Shown here in pieces: positions 1 to 5,467 of a DNA stretch of 7,376 nt. The translations under genes were made by a program, and so were the position numbers. The DNA is taken from assembly GCA_023435505.1 (NCBI GenBank), contig JAEYRR010000163.1, positions 1-7,376 on the forward strand, given 5' to 3'. Below the pieces are notes generated by a model that did not search any database, had not been told where the DNA came from, and worked only from the letters and a program-made list of their open reading frames with translations. Each line of letters starts with the position of its first letter. Within the stretch, counting starts at the first letter, position 1. The DNA is from Bacillota bacterium (GTDB taxonomy: Bacteria > Bacillota > Clostridia > Lachnospirales > Lachnospiraceae).

Positions 1-566
1 CAAGAATACGGACAACCCCTGCTTGTTTCATAGTATATGATTTTATTCTCAAAATCCTCCATCTCCTCATATGGAAATGGCACCTCACTTAGATTCATAA
101 TTTCTCTTGGAGGCGTTATCTCTATGGCATCTTCCTGTCTATAGACAAGGCCTTTGATCTCTGACAGACTTCTCTTACCTTCCTGATAGAATTCCATTAA
201 CTCTAAGAAGGTCTGCTCTCCTTCTCCTACCATGACACCGTCAAAATAGGAATTGTTCTTTAAAAACTCACAGGCATCATAAGAGACCTCCGGTCCGCCT
301 GCCCACAATTTTGTGTTCGGAAGTACCTTATGAAGTTCCTTCGCTACCTGGCGGACTATCTCAATATTCCAGATATAGCAGGAAAATGCCAGAATAGCAG
401 GCTTCTCCTCATACAGTCCTCCGATAATTTCATCTATCTGATTATTTATGGTATATTCCTTAATATGAATCTGGTTCTTATATGGTCTAGCATAGGCTTT
501 CAGACAATACACGGCCAGATTGGAATGAATATATTTTGCATTAATTGCTGCTAATACGACTTTCAT
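1..566 (-). CDS. B12-binding radical SAM protein, N-terminal part (cut by window edge)
   Basis: Reading on the minus strand from the ATG at 566, the frame stays open for 188 codons to the window edge. The start MKVVLAAINAKYIHSNLAVY, followed by AFSCYIWNIE (about residues 63-72), AGGPEVSYD and GEGEQTF, is typical of the cobalamin-binding Rossmann-like N-terminal domain of B12-dependent radical SAM proteins. The last visible residues, SRGCPYS with Cys185, begin the CxxxCxxC motif that holds the 4Fe-4S cluster; the next cysteine is cut off. A GAAGGGA ribosome binding site precedes the ATG; an earlier ATG at 572 is followed at once by a stop. Family members with this start usually carry a C-terminal DUF4080-like domain, and their substrate is unknown, so no reaction is assigned. 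The gene has its own promoter candidate and is separated from the tRNA genes by a terminator, so it is not part of the sugar operon. Family assignment is confident; function is not. Confidence 0.88.
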   Translation of the reverse strand, partial: MKVVLAAINAKYIHSNLAVYCLKAYARPYKNQIHIKEYTINNQIDEIIGGLYEEKPAILAFSCYIWNIEIVRQVAKELHKVLPNTKLWAGGPEVSYDACEFLKNNSYFDGVMVGEGEQTFLELMEFYQEGKRSLSEIKGLVYRQEDAIEITPPREIMNLSEVPFPYEEMEDFENKIIYYETSRGCPYS

Positions 567-617
567 CTACATATTCCCTTCTCGAAACCAACTATTTAAC
601 TGGTCAACATATCGCTT

Positions 618-626
618 ATTATATCA
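618..626 (-). promoter_or_regulatory. Extended -10 promoter of the radical SAM gene
   Basis: The minus strand reads TGATATAAT, an extended -10 element with a perfect TATAAT hexamer. The -35 region at 16-17 bases spacing is poor (TTTCTT or ATTTCT), which an extended -10 can compensate for. Transcription would start near 611, giving a leader of about 45 bases before the ATG at 566. It lies just downstream of the tRNA terminator, which is where a promoter for the next gene is needed. Confidence 0.55.
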
Positions 627-675
627 TAATCTCCAGGAAAAGAAATCCCACAGAAGGAAAAACAGATTGGAAACA

Positions 676-717
676 AAAACCGCCTACTCTCTTTAGATAC
701 TGAGAGTAGGCGGTTTT
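676..717 (-). terminator. Intrinsic terminator of the tRNA transcription unit
   Basis: A perfect 16-bp inverted repeat (676-691 with 702-717) encloses a 10-base loop. On the minus strand the stem closes with GGCGGTTTTTGTTTCC, a GC-rich stem followed by a T-rich tract, as expected for a rho-independent terminator. It sits 14 bases past the end of tRNA-Gly, so it ends the tRNA transcript and insulates the radical SAM gene. On the plus strand the trailing T run is shorter, and there is no plus-strand gene to terminate. Confidence 0.9.
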
Positions 718-730
718 AGGTATAATAATA

Positions 731-801
731 AGCGGGTGATGGGAATCGAACCCACGTATCTAGCTTGGAAGGCTAGTGTTCTACCATTGAACTACACCCG
801 C
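731..801 (-). tRNA. tRNA-Gly (anticodon UCC)
   Basis: The 71-base minus-strand sequence folds as a standard cloverleaf. The acceptor stem is GCGGGTG with CACCCGC. The anticodon stem CTAGC/GCTAG holds the loop CTTCCAA, giving anticodon TCC. The T arm is GTGGG-TTCGATT-CCCAT, and the discriminator base is T, as usual for bacterial tRNA-Gly. The 3' CCA is not encoded (TAT follows the discriminator), so it must be added by nucleotidyltransferase. It decodes GGA and, by wobble, GGG. It lies 64 bases downstream of tRNA-Phe on the same strand. Confidence 0.96.
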
Positions 802-817
802 ATAGTGTTGACATTTT

Positions 818-848
818 ACTATATTTACTGATAAATATCAAGTGTCAA
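818..848 (-). promoter_or_regulatory. Candidate promoter for tRNA-Gly in the tRNA spacer
   Basis: The minus strand has a perfect -35 TTGACA (848-843). Possible -10 elements are AATATA (825-820, spacing 17) or TATAGT (823-818, spacing 19). Neither -10 is ideal. The predicted start near 812 would leave a leader of only about 11 bases before the mature tRNA at 801. tRNA-Gly could equally be read through from the tRNA-Phe promoter. Confidence 0.4.
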
Positions 849-865
849 TTACAACCAATTCACAG

Positions 866-938
866 TGCCCAGAGCCGGAATCGAACCAGCGACACGGGGA
901 TTTTCAGTCCCCTGCTCTACCGACTGAGCTATCTGGGC
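866..938 (-). tRNA. tRNA-Phe (anticodon GAA)
   Basis: The 73-base minus-strand sequence folds as a cloverleaf. The acceptor stem is GCCCAGA with TCTGGGC and the discriminator is A. The D arm has GCTC...GAGC, the anticodon stem is GGGGA/TCCCC with loop CTGAAAA (anticodon GAA), and the T arm is GCTGG-TTCGATT-CCGGC with one U-G wobble. CCA is not encoded. It decodes UUC and UUU. It is the first gene of a two-tRNA unit with tRNA-Gly and has a strong promoter upstream. Confidence 0.96.
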
Positions 939-972
939 ATATAATTGCTACCTTGTCCTAGACACATGTCAT

Positions 973-1001
973 ATTGTATCTAGTTTTGTCGCAGATGTCA
1001 A
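973..1001 (-). promoter_or_regulatory. Strong vegetative promoter of the tRNA-Phe/tRNA-Gly unit
   Basis: The minus strand shows a perfect -35 TTGACA (1001-996), a spacer of exactly 17 bases, and a near-perfect -10 TACAAT (978-973). Transcription would begin near 966, about 28 bases before the mature 5' end of tRNA-Phe at 938. This is the best housekeeping sigma-factor promoter in the window, in keeping with a stable RNA gene. Confidence 0.83.
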
Positions 1002-1046
1002 GAAAAAAGTTCACTATTGCCACACTTCTTATGGGTACTTTAAATA

Positions 1047-1071
1047 GGGATTACTCATTATGGGCAATCCC
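1047..1071 (-). terminator. Weak candidate terminator at the end of the sugar operon
   Basis: A 6-bp inverted repeat (GGGATT at 1047-1052, AATCCC at 1066-1071) with a 13-base loop lies 35 bases past the aldolase stop codon. On the minus strand it is followed by TATTTAAAG, not a real T run. The stem is short and the loop long, so this is a poor terminator. It is listed because it is the only hairpin I see between the operon end and the tRNA promoter. Confidence 0.25.
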
Positions 1072-1105
1072 AAAAATAAAACAACTATCCTAAAACCTTC
1101 TATTA

Positions 1106-1756
1106 CTATAATTCCAACTGTCTTTTAATTTCATATAATCTTTCTACCTGTTCCTGAGGAATCTCCTTAGGTCCACCTAATTGTCTGGCCTTATAAAGCA
1201 GTTCAGCATAGAATTCCAAAGTTTCCATCTTCATATAAGCAGTCATAAGATCCTTAGCCCAGGTTAATGCTCCATGGTTTTGGAGTAAAACCGCGTTATA
1301 ATTAGCAAGAAAGAGTTCAATGGAATCTGGAATCTCCTCAGTGGATGGTGTTCCATATGGCGCAAGTGGTACAGATCCCAAGGATATCACTGCCTCAGGC
1401 ATAATTGGCTGCTTTAATGGAATGCCTGCTATAGCGAAGCTGGTAGCATAGGATGGGTGTGCGTGAACAACCGATTGTACATCGGGCCGCTTGGTATACA
1501 CTCTCAAATGCATCTTAATCTCAGAGGAGGGTTTAAAACTGTCATTAGCTTCAATTATATTCCCCTTAAAATCTACCTTACAGATATAATCCGGCGTCAT
1601 AAATCCTTTGGATACACCTGTGGGAGTACATAAGATCTCCTCATCATTAATTCTGACAGAAATGTTCCCATCATTTGCAGCAACCATATTACGTGCATAC
1701 ATTCTTCTGCCTACTTCACAAATCTGTTCTTTTATTTGAATTTCACTTAGTCCCAT
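1106..1756 (-). CDS. fucA: Class II aldolase, L-fuculose-1-phosphate aldolase type
   Basis: The 216-residue protein is the size of E. coli FucA (215). It belongs to the class II (zinc) aldolase/adducin-head family, whose FucA members cleave L-fuculose 1-phosphate to dihydroxyacetone phosphate and L-lactaldehyde in the cytoplasm. Visible motifs in order are AANDGNISVR (26-35), the phosphate-loop segment TPTGVSKGF (44-52), KPSSEIKMH (75-83), VVHAHP (96-101) and LLQNHGAL (157-164). Glu79, His98, His100 and His161 match the family's catalytic Glu and three zinc-binding His, with the same spacing as in E. coli FucA. The ATG at 1756 follows an AGAAGGGA ribosome binding site. It is the last gene of the operon, 36 bases after the kinase. 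Related enzymes include L-ribulose-5-phosphate epimerase and L-rhamnulose-1-phosphate aldolase. Because FucA-sized enzymes may accept both fuculose and rhamnulose phosphates, the sugar is inferred mainly from the neighbouring fucU. Confidence 0.87.
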   Translation of the reverse strand: MGLSEIQIKEQICEVGRRMYARNMVAANDGNISVRINDEEILCTPTGVSKGFMTPDYICKVDFKGNIIEANDSFKPSSEIKMHLRVYTKRPDVQSVVHAHPSYATSFAIAGIPLKQPIMPEAVISLGSVPLAPYGTPSTEEIPDSIELFLANYNAVLLQNHGALTWAKDLMTAYMKMETLEFYAELLYKARQLGGPKEIPQEQVERLYEIKRQLEL

Positions 1757-1792
1757 ACTATCCCTTCTCTTCTCTTAATTATCTTCTCCTGT

Positions 1793-3199
1793 TCATTCAT
1801 CACAATAATACCTTTGAATATTAAAGGACTCTGCTACACACGCTCTAGCTTCTTTTAATGTGAGGAATTCTCCGCTTTGTATCATCTGAGCTAATATATT
1901 ACCAATGGCTGTTGCCTCTGCCGGACCTGCTTCTACTGTAACTTTTGTATATCTGGCTGTTAAATGATTTAGATAGCCAGCTTTGGAGCCGCCGCCAATT
2001 ACATGTATGCTTTTATAGGTACATCCCATCAGCTTTTCAATTTCCTTCAGCTTTTCTGCGTAACAATTAGCAAGGCTGTTATATACCACTGCAGCTATTT
2101 CAAATAGATTAGTTGGAACTTGCTGATGTGAATCTCTACAATACTCTTCGATTGCCGTTACCATACTTTTGGGGGAAAGGAAAACGGTATCCTGACAATC
2201 GACTATAGATTTGATATTTACCATAGATGCCTTTTTACATAATTCATCATATTTCATATCTGGCGCCAGCTCTTTTCGTACAGACTGAATCATCCAGAGG
2301 CCCATAATATTGGTGAGATACGTATATCTTCCCTGGTACCCACCTTCATTGGTAAAGTTGGCTTTTCTACTCTTTGGAGAAGAATCCGGTTTTATCCGTT
2401 CAATCCCCATTAAGGACCAGGTTCCAGAGCTGATATAGCATATGTTCTCTTCACTTGAGGGAATTGCCATTACTGCTGCTGCAGTATCGTGGGAAGGCGG
2501 CAATACTACTTTACAAGTATATCCTACTACCTTCCGAATCTCCTCCTGTAGAGTTCCTATGACTGTTCCTGGCATACAAATCTTCTGAAACAGTGTTTGT
2601 TTAAAGCCCAACTTTCCTATTAGCGCATAATCCCAGTCTTTACTCCTTACATTGATCAGCTGGCTTGTAGTTGCTTCTGTATATTCCTGTACCTTGTTGC
2701 CACATAACTTATAATGGAAATAGTCAGGCATCATAAGAAGGGTCTCTGCAAGCTCCATATCCTTTGGGCGCTGTTTTTTTACTGCCATTAGCTGATAGAT
2801 GGTATTATATATTGCTTTCTGGATACCAGTTCTTTCATATAACTCATCCTCATTGAGGATTCTAAAGACTTCCCTATCCATATTCTCCGTTCTTTTATCC
2901 CGATATCCTACGGCCTGACCTATCACCTGATTATTCGCATCAAGAAGTACATAATCAACACCCCAGGTATCTATTCCTACACTCTCAGGAAACTTCCCTA
3001 ATTGGGCACATTTTTTCATTCCTGTGAGTATCTCGTCAAATAGCCTGTCAATATCCCAGCAAAGAGTACCTTCTCTGTCATCCATTCCGTTCCAGAAGCG
3101 ATACACTTCTTCCAGCTCAATTTTGTTATCCCTGACACAGCCTAAGATATGCCTTCCACTGGAGGCTCCAATATCAATTGCAAGAAAGTACTTAATCAC
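1793..3199 (-). CDS. FGGY sugar kinase, rhamnulokinase (RhaB) family; likely L-fuculose/L-rhamnulose kinase
   Basis: This 468-residue cytoplasmic enzyme of the FGGY family would phosphorylate a ketose at O-1 using ATP, making the substrate of the aldolase encoded next. The N-terminal nucleotide loop is AIDIGASSGR (7-16). Further motifs are GIDTWGVDYVLLD (75-87), GYRDKRT (98-104), MMPDYFHYKLCG (156-167), PSHDTAAAV (235-243, with Asp238 as probable catalytic base), SSGTWSLMG (257-265) and the C-terminal adenosine motif VIGGGSKAGYLN (400-411). These match RhaB rather than classic E. coli-type FucK, and the length suits RhaB. RhaB-like kinases also serve as fuculokinases in gut anaerobes (recalled from the family, not shown here), so I leave the symbol blank. 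The start is GTG at 3199, set by AGGAGGG six bases upstream. That Shine-Dalgarno overlaps the stop codon of the preceding gene, suggesting translational coupling. Confidence 0.85.
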   Translation of the reverse strand: MIKYFLAIDIGASSGRHILGCVRDNKIELEEVYRFWNGMDDREGTLCWDIDRLFDEILTGMKKCAQLGKFPESVGIDTWGVDYVLLDANNQVIGQAVGYRDKRTENMDREVFRILNEDELYERTGIQKAIYNTIYQLMAVKKQRPKDMELAETLLMMPDYFHYKLCGNKVQEYTEATTSQLINVRSKDWDYALIGKLGFKQTLFQKICMPGTVIGTLQEEIRKVVGYTCKVVLPPSHDTAAAVMAIPSSEENICYISSGTWSLMGIERIKPDSSPKSRKANFTNEGGYQGRYTYLTNIMGLWMIQSVRKELAPDMKYDELCKKASMVNIKSIVDCQDTVFLSPKSMVTAIEEYCRDSHQQVPTNLFEIAAVVYNSLANCYAEKLKEIEKLMGCTYKSIHVIGGGSKAGYLNHLTARYTKVTVEAGPAEATAIGNILAQMIQSGEFLTLKEARACVAESFNIQRYYCDE

Positions 3200-3205
3200 A
3201 GTAAT

Positions 3206-3212
3206 CCCTCCT
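3206..3212 (-). promoter_or_regulatory. Ribosome binding site fixing the GTG start of the kinase
   Basis: The minus strand reads AGGAGGG, then six bases, then the GTG at 3199. The site overlaps the TAG stop (3213-3211) of the upstream gene, so ribosomes ending there sit on the kinase start. No in-frame ATG nearby fits the family N-terminus better. Confidence 0.8.
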
Positions 3213-3648
3213 AGAATATTCCGAATATCTTATCTCGAAAGGAATTATAGAGTAAGTCATACTCTGTGTAACCAATGGAGCTATTTTTAAATTTCGTTCC
3301 CCAGTGGGAGCAAATACTCTTGGCTATCATATCCGCATACTCACTTTTTCTCATAAGAATCGCAGGAAATACATAATAAATCATGAAGAAATTTAGGTCT
3401 ACTTGGGTACGGCCTTTAATCTTTCCTTTTTTTGAAAACCTATTTTGTACACACTCTGTAAACACTTCTGCTATTTGCCCACATGCCTCTTCCTTATTCT
3501 CTTCCCATTTCACATACTCCTCCATCTCATTGAAGAAATGGCCATGGTTCTCAAGGAATTCTTCCATATTCTTTTTATAGGTAGGCTTTTTTAATTTCTT
3601 CATCATAGCAGTCATACCATCAAATATCGTTTCTACATGATCTAACAT
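3211..3648 (-). CDS. Uncharacterised 145-residue protein in the deoxysugar operon
   Basis: I do not recognise this protein. It is 145 residues long, rich in Lys, Glu, Phe and Met, with no signal peptide and no clear catalytic motif. The N-terminal two-thirds look amphipathic and helical, with MTAMMKKLKKPTYKKNMEEF near residues 12-31 and a charged EMEEYVKWEENKEEA stretch. A hydrophobic segment, DLNFFMIYYVFPAILM (84-99), could be a buried core helix or a short membrane-associated helix. The C-terminus is GYTEYDLL...FRDKIFGIF. The frame can be extended upstream to a TTG at 3678, but an ideal AGGAGGA sits five bases before the ATG at 3648, which is therefore chosen. It lies 30 bases after fucU, and its stop codon overlaps the kinase ribosome binding site. 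An accessory or regulatory role in deoxysugar metabolism is possible only by context. The gene itself is certain; its function is unknown. Confidence 0.85.
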   Translation of the reverse strand: MLDHVETIFDGMTAMMKKLKKPTYKKNMEEFLENHGHFFNEMEEYVKWEENKEEACGQIAEVFTECVQNRFSKKGKIKGRTQVDLNFFMIYYVFPAILMRKSEYADMIAKSICSHWGTKFKNSSIGYTEYDLLYNSFRDKIFGIF

Positions 3649-3653
3649 AGTAT

Positions 3654-3660
3654 TCCTCCT
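3654..3660 (-). promoter_or_regulatory. Ribosome binding site deciding the start of the 145-residue protein
   Basis: AGGAGGA on the minus strand, five bases before the ATG at 3648, is a near-perfect Shine-Dalgarno. It lies inside the longer reading frame beginning with TTG at 3678, which abuts the fucU stop and has no comparable site. This argues that the ten extra N-terminal residues are not translated as part of the protein. Confidence 0.8.
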
Positions 3661-3678
3661 CTTCTCTAGTCTCTTCAA

Positions 3679-4119
3679 TCAGTCAGTAACCACACCTTTT
3701 TGTAGCATCACATTGGCATACAAGGCAGTCTCTCCAGTTGCTACTATAGCATAAGCAGTTTTGGTTTCTTCATAGAACTTAAACCGTTCCACACCACCTA
3801 CTGCGTTTTCACCTCTTACGTCATGCTTTTTCACGATTTTCTTATAGGTATCCCAGATAGGGGTTTCCACAATATCTCCAGGCATAACCTCCATTAGTTT
3901 GACAGGGTGCTCCACATAAGTATCCAATGGGAAAAGTTGAAGTACAGCATCTAGAACTTCAGGTACTCCATGTCCATCACAGCGAATTACGATTGCATCC
4001 TTTCCCATAGATTCTGCCGGAAAATTACCATCTGATATGATAATCCGATCACTATGCCCCATTTCATCAAGAACCTTTAACAGCTCTGGTGAGAGGATTT
4101 TAGGTATTCCTTTAAGCAT
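3679..4119 (-). CDS. fucU: L-fucose mutarotase, RbsD/FucU family
   Basis: The 146-residue protein is close in length to E. coli FucU (about 140). FucU interconverts the alpha and beta anomers of L-fucose in the cytoplasm so that imported sugar is in the form the isomerase takes. The N-terminal block, ILSPELLKVLDEMGHSDRI (8-26), contains the family's GHxD motif with the probable active-site His22. It is followed by DGNFPAESMG (30-39), IRCDGHGVPEVLDAVLQLF (45-63), DTYVEHPV (66-73) and the C-terminal ERFKFYE...AYAIVATGE...YANVMLQKGV, all typical of FucU and longer than RbsD. L-rhamnose mutarotase (RhaM) belongs to a different, shorter family, so this gene points to L-fucose. The ATG at 4119 is preceded by GGAGG with seven bases spacing; an ATG at 4124 is out of frame. 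It lies 104 bases after the binding-protein gene, across a hairpin, and 30 bases before the unknown gene. Confidence 0.9.
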   Translation of the reverse strand: MLKGIPKILSPELLKVLDEMGHSDRIIISDGNFPAESMGKDAIVIRCDGHGVPEVLDAVLQLFPLDTYVEHPVKLMEVMPGDIVETPIWDTYKKIVKKHDVRGENAVGGVERFKFYEETKTAYAIVATGETALYANVMLQKGVVTD

Positions 4120-4150
4120 CTCATATCCTCCAATTTGCTATGTTTTAAGA

Positions 4151-4178
4151 AAGGGATCGGTAATAATCCCGACCCCTT
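4151..4178 (-). terminator. Intra-operon hairpin or attenuating terminator after the binding-protein gene
   Basis: A 10-bp stem (4178-4169 with 4160-4151, one G-T wobble) with an 8-base loop lies 45 bases past the stop of the sugar-binding protein gene. On the minus strand it is followed by TCTTAAAACA, a broken T run, so termination would be partial. Such hairpins after solute-binding protein genes commonly stop some transcripts or protect the upstream mRNA from 3' decay, giving more binding protein than downstream enzymes. That role is inferred; the stem is seen directly. Confidence 0.6.
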
Positions 4179-4223
4179 ATCGTTATACTTCCTACTTACC
4201 ATTCCTTCTGTATGTATTAAAAA

Positions 4224-5384
4224 TTAGTCGTAAAGGTTAGGAGCTATGGAGTCGTCTTCCATATTATCCTTGTTATACCAATATCCTTGTGTAGGAACAT
4301 CTTTCACTGTCTCACCCTTTGCAATTGCAACAAGAACATCAACAGTAGTAATACCCATTGCTAAAGGAGACTGAGTAACCGCACCAAACATAGTTCCACT
4401 CTTGATAGCGCCTTTAATAACAGAACCAGCATCGAAGCCAGCTGCTAAGATCTTGGTTGCAGGATCGCTTCCTAATTTATCTAAGTTTTCATTTGCTGTG
4501 AGGATTCCTTCTGCTGCAACCTGGTTAGATCCGAAAATACCGATTGTATCAGATTTGTTAAGGATTACAGATGCTTCTGTTGCACATAACTCAACTGTAG
4601 TCTGAGCAGGTACTGCAACTTCAATAATGATATCAGCACTCTTCTCATCTCCTGCATTAGAGCATTTACTAACATAGTAGTCATTACCGATAACTGCTAC
4701 TTTTTTACCATCAGCACTTGCAAGTTCAATAATCTTATCAATAAACCCAAGACCACGGCTTGTAATAGATTCGGAAGTAGCTTCTTGGTTAACTTCACCG
4801 ATTCTTACAGGAGCTGTTGCAGCTGCAATCTTATCTTTTAATGCTTTGTAAAGGTTCTCAGCAGCTGTTGCACCAGCGCCCTTATTATCTGTAGCTACTG
4901 TCGAGTAAACGGAGCCTTTTGGAGCATTAGGAACTGCAGAGTCAAAACATACTACTGGGATTTTCTTGTCCATTGCTGTCTGTAATGCATCAAGACATGC
5001 ATCCTGATCACATGCAGCAAGTCCAATACCATTTGGAGCATTGTTAATAGCATTGTTTAACATGTTAACTTGATCTGCAATATCAGACTCAGCGTTTGGT
5101 CCGGTACAGTTAACTTTTACGCCAAGTTTTTCAGCTTCCTGGTTAACACCTTTAACTGCTGCTTGCCAGTAAGATGACTGATAACTCTTTACGATAATTT
5201 CAAACTTAAAATCATCTGTTTTTGCAGGAGCTGAAGTCTCTGGTTTAGTTGTTTCAGCAGCTTTAGAAGCCTGTGGTGTATCTGTTTTCTTTACATCACT
5301 AGGTGTGTTGTTCTTACCGCATCCAGCTACCATTGTAGCTAACAGTGCGATAACCATGATTGTTGCTAAAAATCTTTTTTTCAT
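4224..5384 (-). CDS. Sugar ABC transporter substrate-binding lipoprotein
   Basis: This 386-residue extracellular lipoprotein captures the sugar and delivers it to the permease encoded just upstream. The N-terminus has KKR, a hydrophobic stretch and a lipobox ending VAGC, with Cys22 as the lipidated residue. Residues about 26-57 are a Thr/Pro/Lys/Ala-rich tether. From about residue 60 it is a type I periplasmic-binding fold of the RbsB-like (Peripla_BP_4) class. Evidence includes DQVNMLNNAINNAPNGIGLA, KIPVVCFDSAVP (141-152), ATDNKGAGATAAENL, GIFGSNQVAAEGILTA (282-297), ILAAGFDAG (312-320) and GAVTQSPLAMG (334-344). The ATG at 5384 has AAGGAGG upstream at the usual spacing. Ligand specificity cannot be read directly; L-fucose or a related 6-deoxyhexose is inferred from fucU and fucA downstream. 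It is the third gene of the cluster, after ATPase and permease, and is flanked by hairpins on both sides. Confidence 0.92.
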   Translation of the reverse strand: MKKRFLATIMVIALLATMVAGCGKNNTPSDVKKTDTPQASKAAETTKPETSAPAKTDDFKFEIIVKSYQSSYWQAAVKGVNQEAEKLGVKVNCTGPNAESDIADQVNMLNNAINNAPNGIGLAACDQDACLDALQTAMDKKIPVVCFDSAVPNAPKGSVYSTVATDNKGAGATAAENLYKALKDKIAAATAPVRIGEVNQEATSESITSRGLGFIDKIIELASADGKKVAVIGNDYYVSKCSNAGDEKSADIIIEVAVPAQTTVELCATEASVILNKSDTIGIFGSNQVAAEGILTANENLDKLGSDPATKILAAGFDAGSVIKGAIKSGTMFGAVTQSPLAMGITTVDVLVAIAKGETVKDVPTQGYWYNKDNMEDDSIAPNLYD

Positions 5385-5420
5385 CTTTCATCCTCCTTAG
5401 ATGTAGAATTCATGATTTCT

Positions 5421-5449
5421 ATATGTAAACCGTTCTTGCGGTTTCATAT
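5421..5449 (-). other. Hairpin between permease and binding-protein genes
   Basis: On the minus strand, ATATG plus AAACCG pairs with CGGTTT plus CATAT around a CAAGAA loop, an 11-bp stem with a single bulged A. It lies in the 83-base gap between the permease stop and the binding-protein start and is not followed by a T run, so it is not a terminator. It could be an RNA processing or stabilising element for the binding-protein message. Confidence 0.5.
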
Positions 5450-5467
5450 CCAAGAATGTTACTCCTT

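Noticed and set aside
330..554. Open frame of 74 codons on the plus strand
   Set aside because: It lies antisense to the radical SAM gene, whose minus-strand frame is intact and matches a known family; the plus-strand product looks random.
731..938. tRNA pair as an integration (attachment) site for a mobile element
   Set aside because: Both tRNAs are intact, no integrase gene is present, and I see no direct repeat of a tRNA 3' end elsewhere in the window.
1747..1800. 17-codon minus-strand frame overlapping the kinase end and aldolase start
   Set aside because: The ATG at 1800 has no clear ribosome binding site, and the short peptide is mostly purine-rich leader sequence read as Lys/Arg/Glu; no sign it is translated.
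3024..3580. Plus-strand open frames of 88 and 65 codons
   Set aside because: Both are antisense to the kinase and the 145-residue protein, have Ser/Phe-rich translations typical of antisense frames, and lack a convincing ribosome binding site.
4037..4605. Plus-strand open frames of 67 codons each
   Set aside because: They are antisense to fucU and the binding-protein gene and resemble no family; the minus-strand genes explain the coding signal.
5421..5436. Possible catabolite-response (cre) operator, reading TGTAAACCGTT
   Set aside because: It matches only the first part of the cre consensus, fails the central CG and the right end, and is explained by the hairpin stem; it is also inside the operon, not at a promoter.
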